The translations under genes and the position numbers were made by a program. The notes beneath the pieces are model-generated. The model saw nothing but the letters and a program-made list of their open reading frames with translations. It was not told the DNA's origin and did no database searches. A stretch of 50,147 nt of DNA, from positions 277,671 through 327,817 of the forward strand of contig NZ_AOIQ01000017.1 in assembly GCF_000337515.1 (NCBI RefSeq), written 5' to 3'. The stretch comes from Halovivax asiaticus JCM 14624. Lineage in GTDB: Archaea; Halobacteriota; Halobacteria; Halobacteriales; Natrialbaceae. Shown piece by piece: positions 33,990-42,971 of the stretch. Numbering within the stretch: position 1 is the stretch's first letter; each line of letters starts with the position of its first letter.

Positions 33990-34167
33990 CGCCGATTTTC
34001 GACGACTGTCCGTACAGATCACTCACGAGTCTGTGAGCGATGCTGCGAGGAGCGTCTGTCAGTCCGCACTGCAGGTCTCCGATACCGATCTGAAAATTGC
34101 GCAGCTGTCGTGGGAGTCACGCCGACGGCCGTCGAGCCTCGTCCGGTCCGTTCAAGCCGTTGCCCGG

Positions 34168-35796
<1,629 letters not shown>

Positions 35797-35981
35797 TTAC
35801 GGTCGGGTCTACCGACTCCTCGTCACCGGCGGGAAAAAGCGTCGTTGATACCGGTCGTCACCGCCGCCATTCCCGTGGGTAGTGTCCACCGTCAGTTTTC
35901 GCTCTCACTGCTTTCGCTGTTCGAGCCGTCTCACGACAGGCGACGATGATTCCGCTCAAATGACTGGATATCTAGAAAAAA

Positions 35982-35988
35982 TTTATTA
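35982..35988 (+). promoter_or_regulatory. TATA box for the exported hydrolase gene
   Basis: TTTATTA lies within AAAAAATTTATTATGG, the start of an AT-rich island (35975-36010) that also contains TTAATATTG. It is 44 nt before ATG 36033. The 252-nt gap 35781-36032 otherwise holds only promoter-like sequence for the two divergent genes. Confidence 0.5.
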
Positions 35989-36032
35989 TGGTTAATATTG
36001 CATATTATGGCGTATCGGTTCGAGGTAATACC

Positions 36033-36830
36033 ATGAACTCCAACGCTAATTCAACCGAAGCCAGCCGTCCCGGCGATGAAACCGCGAGCGCCACGCGACG
36101 CGACGTGTTGCGGGTCGCGGGTGCAACGACTGTCGCCTCGGCGATCGCGAGCGTCGTCCCCGCTACGACGGCTGCACAGAGCGACGATATCCGAGAAATT
36201 GACTTCCGGGACGGGACGCCGCCGGTATCGGACGGGCCACAGGGCCGAACCGAGGTCGTCTTTCACGCACACGGCTACACGCAGTCGGGCAACAGCGTGG
36301 ACGAGGCCGCGCAGTTCCGTTCGAACGCGCGAGAACTCGGGTACGGCGGAACTGTCGCGGCGGTCACCTGGGACGACTTCGGGTTTCCGGGGACGGCCGA
36401 AGGAAACGCTCGCGACACCGGCGACGCGTTCGCCGGTTGGCTCCAGGACTTCCGCGCAGAGAATCCCGAGACGACGATTCGACTCCTCGGGTACTCGATG
36501 GGCGGTATCGTCGTGATGGAGGCGGTAGCCGGTATCGACGGCGCGTTCACGCTCGCGAACGCGGACACGATCGGCTCCTACGAGGTATCGAGCGCGCCTT
36601 GCGAGGGAGCCGGGTTCTACGACGCCATCGCGAACTCCTGTGAGGGAATGCACAACTACTGGTCGGCAAACGACTGGATCGCCCGTCTGGGATCCGCTGG
36701 CGGCGCCAGTTGCACCGACTCGGAAACTCCCACGAACTACCACGACGTCGACGTGAGCGAGTTCGTCGCCAGTCACTCCGACTACAAGGCGAGTCCCGGT
36801 TGTATCCAGGCGATCCTCGACAACTACTAG
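36033..36830 (+). CDS. Tat-exported alpha/beta hydrolase (lipase-like)
   Basis: The protein has 265 residues. The N-terminal twin-arginine signal TRRDVLRVAGATTVASAIAS ends near PATTAAQSDD, so cleavage is expected around residue 48. The mature protein has the alpha/beta-hydrolase core. HAHGYTQSGN is the oxyanion-hole strand, GYSMGGIVV (G-x-S-x-G) holds the nucleophile, and a histidine in YHDVD or SHSDYK near the C-terminus may complete the triad. Four cysteines in the C-terminal 60 residues (CEG, CEGMH, CTDS, CIQA) suggest disulfides outside the cell. It may hydrolyse an ester or act as a lipase. The real start follows an in-frame ATG that lies within the AT-rich promoter. Confidence 0.85.
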   Translation: MNSNANSTEASRPGDETASATRRDVLRVAGATTVASAIASVVPATTAAQSDDIREIDFRDGTPPVSDGPQGRTEVVFHAHGYTQSGNSVDEAAQFRSNARELGYGGTVAAVTWDDFGFPGTAEGNARDTGDAFAGWLQDFRAENPETTIRLLGYSMGGIVVMEAVAGIDGAFTLANADTIGSYEVSSAPCEGAGFYDAIANSCEGMHNYWSANDWIARLGSAGGASCTDSETPTNYHDVDVSEFVASHSDYKASPGCIQAILDNY

Positions 36831-36893
36831 GCGGAAGGCGAACACGGGTCGAAAATCGAACTCGCAGCGTCGACGCGAGACGCTCATCTTTCT

Positions 36894-36997
36894 GAGCTTC
36901 TCGCGCCTACGGCACTCACGGGTCGTTCCTCCCCGTTCGCGTAACTGCGGTCTTCGCTACGCTCAGCCCTCGCTCGCCCCGAACCGCGCCCTACTCA
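36894..36997. repeat. Palindrome-rich extragenic repeat, copy A
   Basis: This 104-bp sequence is repeated at 37101-37204 (same orientation, 207 bp apart). Both begin GAGxTTCTCGCGCCTACGG, share CTCACGGGTC and CCCCGTTCGCG, and end CCGAACCGCGCxCTACTCA. It does not encode a protein. The minus-strand translation gives the low-information SRARFGA/ERSEAS phrases that often appear in haloarchaeal C-terminal extensions. Confidence 0.6.
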
Positions 36998-37026
36998 CGG
37001 CTCCCGCTGGTCGCCGTTCGTCATAC

Positions 37027-37061
37027 CGAGGATTTCGCTCACTTCGTTCGCTCAATCCTCG
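37027..37061. repeat. Hairpin between the two repeat copies
   Basis: CGAGGATT 37027-37034 pairs perfectly with AATCCTCG 37054-37061 around a loop containing TCACTTCGTTCG. The same loop string is seen in copy B between CGAGGCC 37155-37161 and GGCCTCG 37173-37179, so a conserved loop is flanked by different but self-complementary arms. Confidence 0.6.
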
Positions 37062-37100
37062 CGCTACTTGCGGGTCGCTTCGCTCCCCGCTCGCTTTTTC

Positions 37101-37204
37101 GAGGTTCTCGCGCCTACGGCGCTCACGGGTCACTCCGTTCCCCGTTCGCGTTCCCGAGGCCTCACTTCGTTCGGCCTCGCACGCTCCGAACCGCGCTCTA
37201 CTCA
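37101..37204. repeat. Palindrome-rich extragenic repeat, copy B, ending in the gcdH stop codon
   Basis: This is the second copy of the 104-bp repeat, with the hairpin 37155-37179. Its last 7 bases (37198-37204) overlap the final codons and TAG stop of the acyl-CoA dehydrogenase gene, so the element abuts the gene exactly. Together with copy A it fills the 367-nt gap 36831-37197. Confidence 0.6.
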
Positions 37205-38361
37205 AACGCCGCAATCCCAGTCAAATCCTGGCCGAGAATCAGCGTGTGGATGTCGTGGGTGCCTTCGTAGGTGTAGACAGTCTCCATGTTCGCCATGTGG
37301 CGCATGGGCGAGTAGTCGGTCGTGATACCGTTGCCGCCGAGCATTTCGCGGGCGACGCGGGTCTGGTCGCGAGCCATGCGGACGTTGTTGCGTTTGGCCA
37401 TCGAGACGTGCTGCGGGCGGAGGTCGCCGCGTTCTTTGAGTTCGGCGAGACGGTAGGCCAGCAGCTGGGCGGTGGTGATCTGGGTGGCCATCTCGGCGAG
37501 TTTCTCCTGCTGGAGCTGGAAACGCGCGATGGGGCCGTCGAACTGGTCGCGTTCGAGGGCGTAGTCGCGGGCCTGTTCGAATGCGTCGCGGGCGGCGCCG
37601 ACGGCGCCCCAGGCGATGCCGTAGCGCGCCTGGGTGAGACACGACAGTGGTCCCTTCATCCCGGAGACGCCGGGAAGGACGTTCTCCTCGGGGACGCGGA
37701 CGTCGTTCAGGCCGATCTCGCCGGTGATCGAGGCGCGCAGCGAGAGTTTGTCGTCTAACTTGTTCGTCGAGAACCCGTCGCGGTCGGTCTCGACGAGGAA
37801 GCCGCGGACGGGTTCGTCGTCGGCCGAGCGGTCGCGCGCCCAGATGATCGCCACGTCGGCGATCGGCGCGTTCGTGATCCAGGTCTTCGAACCGTTGATG
37901 AGGTAGCCGTCCGCATCCTTCTCCGCGGCGGTTTCCATTCCGGAGGGATTCGAGCCGTGTTCGGGCTCGGTGAGGCCGAAGCAGCCGATGGCCTCGCCCG
38001 TCCCCATGTCTCGGAGCCACTCGTCCTTCTGGGCCTCGCTGCCGTAGGCGTGGATCGGGTACATGACGAGCGAACCCTGCACCGAGGCCATCGATCGAAC
38101 GCCGGAGTCGCAGGCCTCGAGCTCCTGCATCAGGATGCCGTAGGCCGTCTCGGAGACGTTCGGGAGGCCGTAGCCCTCCAGATTCGGAGCGAAGAACCCG
38201 AGTTCCCCGAGTTCGGGGATCAGGTCGGTGGGGAAGGTCCCCGCCTCGTAGTGGTCGGCGATGTCCGGACGGACCTTCTCGTCGACGAACTCGCGAGCCG
38301 TGTCACGGATCATTCGCTCCTCGGCGTCTAAATCTGCCTCCAGGGAGACGTAATCCAGCAT
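37198..38361 (-). CDS. Acyl-CoA dehydrogenase, glutaryl-CoA dehydrogenase type
   Basis: The FAD enzyme has 387 residues. The sequence tracks human glutaryl-CoA dehydrogenase block by block: SGVRSMASVQGSLVMYPIHA (R89 corresponds to the carboxylate-binding arginine), GCFGLTEPEHGSNPSGMET, LINGSKTWITNAPIAD, and METVYTYEGTHDIHTLILG with catalytic base E366. GCDH oxidises and decarboxylates glutaryl-CoA to crotonyl-CoA. Haloarchaea have several acyl-CoA dehydrogenases of this subgroup, so the true substrate could be another acyl-CoA. It starts at ATG 38359-38361, back to back with the tryptophan-degrading genes. Confidence 0.88.
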   Translation of the reverse strand: MLDYVSLEADLDAEERMIRDTAREFVDEKVRPDIADHYEAGTFPTDLIPELGELGFFAPNLEGYGLPNVSETAYGILMQELEACDSGVRSMASVQGSLVMYPIHAYGSEAQKDEWLRDMGTGEAIGCFGLTEPEHGSNPSGMETAAEKDADGYLINGSKTWITNAPIADVAIIWARDRSADDEPVRGFLVETDRDGFSTNKLDDKLSLRASITGEIGLNDVRVPEENVLPGVSGMKGPLSCLTQARYGIAWGAVGAARDAFEQARDYALERDQFDGPIARFQLQQEKLAEMATQITTAQLLAYRLAELKERGDLRPQHVSMAKRNNVRMARDQTRVAREMLGGNGITTDYSPMRHMANMETVYTYEGTHDIHTLILGQDLTGIAAFE

Positions 38362-38585
38362 GCCAATTGCTGGGACGAGCGGCGTGAAAAGCGCTCCTAT
38401 GTTGCCAGCGTGGCTCGCCTTCTGTCACCGTCTCGTGTTCTCGCCGAGTCGTCGCTTCGGCCGTTCATCGGCTCCCCATCTCTCCGCTGATGCGTCCGAT
38501 CGGGTAGTGGTGCAGGAATCTACGCACTGATACCCGGCCATTCGTGCTGGCGCGCACCTTCCGCCATCGATGTGTCTATTTCCGG

Positions 38586-38594
38586 ATAAATATT
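38586..38594 (+). promoter_or_regulatory. TATA box for the IDO gene
   Basis: ATAAATATT lies 30-38 nt upstream of ATG 38624, the right position for an almost leaderless mRNA. In the 262-nt divergent region 38362-38623 there is no other gene-like sequence. Confidence 0.5.
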
Positions 38595-38623
38595 GATACG
38601 GGTCCCGCTCGTTTCGTTCGACG

Positions 38624-39790
38624 ATGACCCGAACCGCCGTGGCCGCGCTCGACCACCACGATATCTCTCGCGAACGCGGCTTTCTTCCCGAAACCGACCC
38701 ACTGTCTTCGTTCGATCCCGCGTCTCACGATCCGTCGGTCGGCGCGGCCCTGGAGGCGTTCGACCAGCTGAGTGCGGAACTCCCGGCCCGTCTCGACGAG
38801 GGCTCCGTTCGGCAGGCGGTCGAGACGCTTCCCGAACTCTCCGCCGACGCGATCGCCTCGCTCACAGACCGCGAGGCGATCCGGCTCTGCACCCTGAGTG
38901 GTTTCTTCGCCAGCGCGTCCGTCCACCAGGTCGACGCTGCGTCCGTCGACCGGCTCCCCGAGTCGGTCGCCGTCCCGCTCGTGGAAACGTCCCGCCGGTT
39001 CGGTCGCAAACCCATCCTCTCCTACGACCAGCTCTGTCTCCACAACTGGCGCCGCCGCGAACCAGATGCCGCGCTCACCGAGCCCACGAATCTCGAGGCG
39101 CTCGTCCAGTTCACCGACCACGACGACGAGCGCTGGTTCGTCGTCATCCACGTCGCGATCGAGGCACGGGCGGGGCAGGCACTCTGGGCTGGCGCGAACG
39201 CGCAGGAGGCTGTCCGCACCGCCGATCCCGACGCACTGGTCGACGAACTCGAGACCCTCGCCGACTCGATCGACGCCCAGACCGAGATCATGCGCCGGAT
39301 GACCGAGCGCAACGACCCCGAGGTCTTCGCTCGCGAGTACCGTCCGTACTACGAGGGGTTCGACGACGTCGTCTACGAGGGCGTCGACGGCTTCGACGGC
39401 GAGACGCGCACCTACCGCGGTGGGTCCGGCGCCCAGAGTTCGATCCTCCCCTCGCTCGACGCTGCCCTCGGTGTCGACCACGCCGCGACCGAACTCATCG
39501 AGAAGCTCACGGACATGCGCAGCTACATGCCCGAATCTCACCGCGAGGTGATCGACGCGTTCGACCGCGGACCGGCGATCGGCGCGTACGTCGACGAGAC
39601 GGGCCGCGACGATCTCCGCGCGGCCTACAACGACTGCACCGACTCGCTCGCTACATTCCGCCGGGTCCACTTCGGGCAGGTCATCCAGTACATTCGGGCG
39701 GTGACCGGCGACACGACCGGCACCGGCGGGACAGACTACATGGAGTTCTTGCAGGTGATGCAAGAGGAGACGGCAGCGCAGACGCGGTAG
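38624..39790 (+). CDS. ido: Indoleamine 2,3-dioxygenase family haem enzyme
   Basis: IDO opens the indole ring of tryptophan with O2 to give N-formylkynurenine. It has 388 residues, close to human IDO1 (403). The blocks match the family strongly. GRKPILSYDQLCLHNWRR lines the distal site, and EYRPYYEGF contains R240 at the position of human R231. RTYRGGSGAQSSILPSLDAA follows, then MRSYMPESHREVIDAF. The proximal haem ligand is H349 in FRRVHFGQVIQYI. GTGGTDYMEFL is the C-terminal loop that closes over the substrate. No signal peptide is seen, so it is cytoplasmic. IDO is best known in animals, fungi and some bacteria. It is convergent with kynureninase, 80 nt apart. Confidence 0.9.
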   Translation: MTRTAVAALDHHDISRERGFLPETDPLSSFDPASHDPSVGAALEAFDQLSAELPARLDEGSVRQAVETLPELSADAIASLTDREAIRLCTLSGFFASASVHQVDAASVDRLPESVAVPLVETSRRFGRKPILSYDQLCLHNWRRREPDAALTEPTNLEALVQFTDHDDERWFVVIHVAIEARAGQALWAGANAQEAVRTADPDALVDELETLADSIDAQTEIMRRMTERNDPEVFAREYRPYYEGFDDVVYEGVDGFDGETRTYRGGSGAQSSILPSLDAALGVDHAATELIEKLTDMRSYMPESHREVIDAFDRGPAIGAYVDETGRDDLRAAYNDCTDSLATFRRVHFGQVIQYIRAVTGDTTGTGGTDYMEFLQVMQEETAAQTR

Positions 39791-39870
39791 TTCGAACGGG
39801 TTGGCGTATCGTGGTTTGTCGATCACAGCGCCGTTTCAGCGTGCTGATTCGTCACTGGCCAGCGGACCGG

Positions 39871-41178
39871 TCACGTCACGTCGCCGGCCGCCTCGTACGC
39901 CTCGTATCGTTTCTCGTCGATGATATCGGCCACGATCTCGACGACGTCGTAGACGTCCTCGTAGCGCACGTACAGCGGCGCGGGGGCGACGCGGATCACG
40001 TTCGGTGGGCGGAAGTCGACGATCACCTCGCGGTCGCGAAGTGCCTCGCTGATTCGCTCGGCTTCGGGGTGTTCGAGGGCGACGTGGCCGCCGCGGTGGG
40101 CCGGGTCGCGGGGCGTCCCGATCGAGACGCCCCGGTCGGCGAGGTGCTCGTCGACGAGGTCGATCAGGTACTCGGTGAGGGCGATCGACTTCTCGCGGAC
40201 CGCCTCGATGCCGGCGTCGTGGGTGAGTTCGAGCGCGCCGAACAACGGGGCGGCGCTGAAGACCGGGATCGTCCCCGCCTGCCAGGCGCCGGCGTCGTCT
40301 GCGGGCGTAAAGTCGAGGTTCAGCTCGAACTGTGACTCCTTGTCGTGGCCCCACCAGCCCGCGAGTGCGGGCTCCTCGCCGAAGTGTCGCTCGTTGACGT
40401 AGAGGCCCGCGACGGCCCCCGGTCCCGCGTTTAAGTACTTGTAAGAACACCAGACGGCGAAGTCGACGCCGATCGCGGAGAGGTCGTGGGGCACGACGCC
40501 GATCGAGTGTGCCAGGTCGAACCCGACTAGGACGTCCCGCTCGTGGGCCGCCTCGGTGATCGCCTCGATATCGAACAGCTGCCCGCTCCGGTAGAGCACC
40601 GAGGGCATGAAGACGATGCCGACGTCGTTTGCGTCCATCGCGTCGATCACGTCCTCGGTTTCGATGGTCCGCCCGTCCCTGCTCTCGACGAGGTGGAGGT
40701 GTTCGTCGGGGTCGAGTCCGCGCTGGCGCAGCTGGGACTGGATCGCGTAGTGGTCCGTCGGGAAGTCGAGGTCGTTGACGAGGACGCCGCGGGGCTCGTC
40801 CGGCTCCTGCGCGTCTACGAAGGTTCCAACGAGCGTGTGGATGTTGATCGTCGTCGAGTTGCCCACGACGACCTCGTCGGGGTCCGCGCCGACGAGCGGT
40901 GCGAGTTCGCCGCCCAGCCGTTCGCCGTACCAGAACCACGGGGGCTCCGAGTCGGTCCAGCCGCGGATGGCCTGGTCGCGCCACTGGTCCACGGCGCGCT
41001 GCAGGCTCTCCTCGGCCGCGTCGGAGATCGGTCCCAGCGAGTTGCCGTCCATGTAGTAGTCGTCGGGAATCTCGAAGCGCTCGCGGAAGTCGGCGAGCGG
41101 ATCGGCCTGGTCGCGTTCGCGGGCGTCGCGGCGACCCGCGTCGGCCACGGCGTCACCGTCGCTTTCGCTGTCAACCAT
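39871..41178 (-). CDS. kynU: Kynureninase
   Basis: The PLP enzyme cleaves kynurenine to anthranilate and alanine. It has 435 residues, starting at ATG 41176-41178. YMDGNSLGPIS (42-52) is the family N-terminal motif. VGNSTTINIHTLVGTF binds the PLP phosphate, and GFDLAHSIGVVPHDL contains the aspartate that pairs with the PLP nitrogen. SYKYLNAGPGAVAGLY has the Schiff-base lysine K247. NVIRVAPAPLYVRYEDV at the C-terminus is also conserved. An acidic tail of about 30 residues precedes the fold. It would use the product of IDO once deformylated. It is divergent from the HSL-type hydrolase. Confidence 0.93.
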   Translation of the reverse strand: MVDSESDGDAVADAGRRDARERDQADPLADFRERFEIPDDYYMDGNSLGPISDAAEESLQRAVDQWRDQAIRGWTDSEPPWFWYGERLGGELAPLVGADPDEVVVGNSTTINIHTLVGTFVDAQEPDEPRGVLVNDLDFPTDHYAIQSQLRQRGLDPDEHLHLVESRDGRTIETEDVIDAMDANDVGIVFMPSVLYRSGQLFDIEAITEAAHERDVLVGFDLAHSIGVVPHDLSAIGVDFAVWCSYKYLNAGPGAVAGLYVNERHFGEEPALAGWWGHDKESQFELNLDFTPADDAGAWQAGTIPVFSAAPLFGALELTHDAGIEAVREKSIALTEYLIDLVDEHLADRGVSIGTPRDPAHRGGHVALEHPEAERISEALRDREVIVDFRPPNVIRVAPAPLYVRYEDVYDVVEIVADIIDEKRYEAYEAAGDVT

Positions 41179-41349
41179 GGTGTCGGCTGTCGTGGTCGAC
41201 CTACAGGTAGCTTTCGACGCCGGAACGATCGGATCCCGTCGCTGGTGTGCAGGTTCGCCGGCGAGGTATCGGATTTGTGCGCCGGTAGGCCGAGCGAGTC
41301 CCCCGTTCCGGGCGGTGGACTCATCTACCAGTCCGCCGATGTCCCGCGC
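41179..41349. other. Divergent promoter region kynU / hydrolase
   Basis: This 171-nt spacer lies between the two start codons. The plus strand is open through it, but the first in-frame start is ATG 41350. It contains CTACAGGTAG (41201-41210 approx.), a small palindrome close to kynU. No consensus TATA box is obvious on either side. Both genes could be controlled together from here. Confidence 0.35.
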
Positions 41350-42327
41350 ATGGACGAGACCGCAGTCGAGTCGAGCGAGCACGACGAACCGCATCGGGAG
41401 TCGACCGACGAACTCGACCCCGAACTCGCCGCGGTCGTCGCGGACATCCAGGCGGCCGGCGTTCCCCAGTGGTCGGCGCTCTCGGTCGCGAGCGCGCGGC
41501 GAATCGAAGACGAGGTGTTCTCCGGCGGAGCCAGCCCCGACCTGCGGACGGTGCGGGATCTCCGCATCGACGGTCCCGGCGGCGACCTGCCGATCCGCGT
41601 CTACCGGCCCGACCGTGAGGACCCGCCGACGCTGGTCTTTACCCACGGCGGCGGCTGGACGCTCGGGACGCTCGACTCGTCGGACAACATCTGTCGCGAA
41701 CTGGCGAGCCGTGCGGGCGCCCTGGTCCTGTCGGTCGACTACCGACTCGCGCCCGAACACCCGTTCCCGGCCGCGACGGACGATGCCTACGCCGCCCTGG
41801 AGTGGGCCGGCGCACACGCGGCCGAACTGGGTGGCGATTCCGACCGGCTCGGCGTCGTCGGGACGAGCGCTGGCGGGAACCTCGCGGCTGCGTCGGCGAT
41901 CCGGGCGCGGGATACTTCGGTCACCCTGGACGGCCAGTTCCTCCTGTATCCGATGACGGACCGGCGATTCGACCGCTCGTCCTACGACGAACACGGTGAC
42001 GGCCCGCTGCTCACCGAGGCCGACGTCCGCTGGTTCTGGGACCAGTACCTCCGCAGCCCGGTCGACGAACACAACCCGTTCGCGACCGTCTGCCGCGCGC
42101 CAGACCTCGCCGGCGTGGCACCCGCGACGGTGGTGACCGCCGGCCACGATGTCCTTCGGGACGAAGGCGCGGCCTACGCGGAACGACTGGCCGACGACGG
42201 CGTCACGGTCGACCACGATCACTATCCGTCGATGACGCACGGCTTCCTGAGCCTGACCGACAGCGTCTCGCGGGCGGACGAGGCGATGGACGCCCTGGCG
42301 GCTGCGATTCGGGACCGACTCGGCTAA
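41350..42327 (+). CDS. HSL-family alpha/beta hydrolase; candidate kynurenine formamidase
   Basis: The protein has 325 residues from ATG 41350. It carries the hormone-sensitive-lipase family marks: HGGGW (99-103) as oxyanion hole, nucleophile S173 in GTSAGGNLAAAS, D267 in TAGHDVLRDEG and H297 in MTHGF. A cap of about 70 residues precedes the core. Carboxylesterases of this family are common in archaea. Animal arylformamidase (AFMID), which hydrolyses N-formylkynurenine, belongs to the same structural family with an H-G-G-x-W and G-x-S-A-G. Since the gene sits beside IDO and kynureninase, that activity is a plausible inference, but an unrelated esterase is equally possible on sequence alone. 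Confidence 0.85.
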   Translation: MDETAVESSEHDEPHRESTDELDPELAAVVADIQAAGVPQWSALSVASARRIEDEVFSGGASPDLRTVRDLRIDGPGGDLPIRVYRPDREDPPTLVFTHGGGWTLGTLDSSDNICRELASRAGALVLSVDYRLAPEHPFPAATDDAYAALEWAGAHAAELGGDSDRLGVVGTSAGGNLAAASAIRARDTSVTLDGQFLLYPMTDRRFDRSSYDEHGDGPLLTEADVRWFWDQYLRSPVDEHNPFATVCRAPDLAGVAPATVVTAGHDVLRDEGAAYAERLADDGVTVDHDHYPSMTHGFLSLTDSVSRADEAMDALAAAIRDRLG

Positions 42328-42426
42328 CCCATCGAGACTGGGCGCCGTCCAGGTGTTGGGTGGTGTCCATGGCGATAATTGTCCCACTGATTACGAACTA
42401 ACCTTCGCCATTCTTAACCACGATAA

Positions 42427-42432
42427 TTTATA
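42427..42432 (+). promoter_or_regulatory. TATA box for the small membrane protein
   Basis: TTTATA, within GATAATTTATAC, ends 23 nt before ATG 42456. That is the standard arrangement for a leaderless haloarchaeal transcript. Confidence 0.55.
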
Positions 42433-42455
42433 CTCGCCGAGACAGATTTCGACGT

Positions 42456-42644
42456 ATGCACGACGAACACGCCAACTCGGTCCTGTTCTATCTCAACTCG
42501 ATCCGGTCTGCCGTTGCGGCGCTGGCACTTGCCGTCTTGTCCGCCACGTTCGTCTTTGGTGGCAGTGATGGCGTTGGTTTCATTTTCGCCATCTGTAGTC
42601 TTCTGTTGCTCCTATACGCGTTCGCGCCGGCAGCGGACTTGTAA
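42456..42644 (+). CDS. Small membrane protein, 62 aa
   Basis: A hydrophilic N-terminus (MHDEHANSVLFYLNSIRS) comes before two hydrophobic segments, about 17-34 and 40-56, ending APAADL at TAA 42642-42644. The TATA box and ATG spacing support it being expressed. The function is unknown. The same frame continues after the stop with coding-like sequence to about 42750, but no homology argument supports joining the two. Confidence 0.6.
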   Translation: MHDEHANSVLFYLNSIRSAVAALALAVLSATFVFGGSDGVGFIFAICSLLLLLYAFAPAADL

Positions 42645-42971
42645 TTCGGCGACACCATCGACGGACGGGACGGTACGGAGGCCTGCGCAGTTCTCGGACG
42701 AGACGCCCTCGACTGGCGGCCGTCCGCTGCGCTACCCAGTGGTGTGAGGACGGGTCCGTAATCGGAGCTGCCGGTACGCGCCGGGTCACTTCGTTCGCCG
42801 GTTACAGTCCGTCGTCTCGCCCTCTGCCTCGAAAGCCGACCGGTCGCTGTGTCCAGTTCAATCGTCGTCGGCGGGTCATCGTCACACCACCGAACCCCGT
42901 TACGACCTGGCATGTGCCCGTCTCTCCTAGGCAGTCACTTACTTAGCCGATCGACGGTGCGTCTCTGGGCG
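42645..42971. other. Intergenic, no gene seen
   Basis: This is a 327-nt gap. Frames here are short, without starts, or look like antisense translation. GGGTCACTTCGTTCGCCGG (about 42783) contains the CACTTCGTTCG string also present in the repeats at 37 kb. TACTTAGCC (about 42941) could be part of the promoter of the next gene. Nothing else is evident. Confidence 0.4.

Noticed and set aside
36963-37214. An 83-codon minus-strand frame with ERSEAS and SRARFGAS phrases
   Set aside because: This is translation of the palindromic extragenic repeat; the same phrases occur in many unrelated haloarchaeal sequences.
40543-41349. An N-terminal extension of the HSL-type hydrolase back to 40543
   Set aside because: It is the complement of kynureninase and has no domain. 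ATG 41350 gives a normal family N-terminus.
39871-42387. A much longer reading frame for kynureninase (838 codons)
   Set aside because: The upstream half is antisense to the HSL-type hydrolase, and the kynureninase fold starts just after ATG 41178.
42645-42752. Coding-like continuation after the stop of the 62-residue membrane protein
   Set aside because: The frame stays open and fairly acidic, but the protein already ends naturally and there is no family pattern to show that the stop is a mutation.
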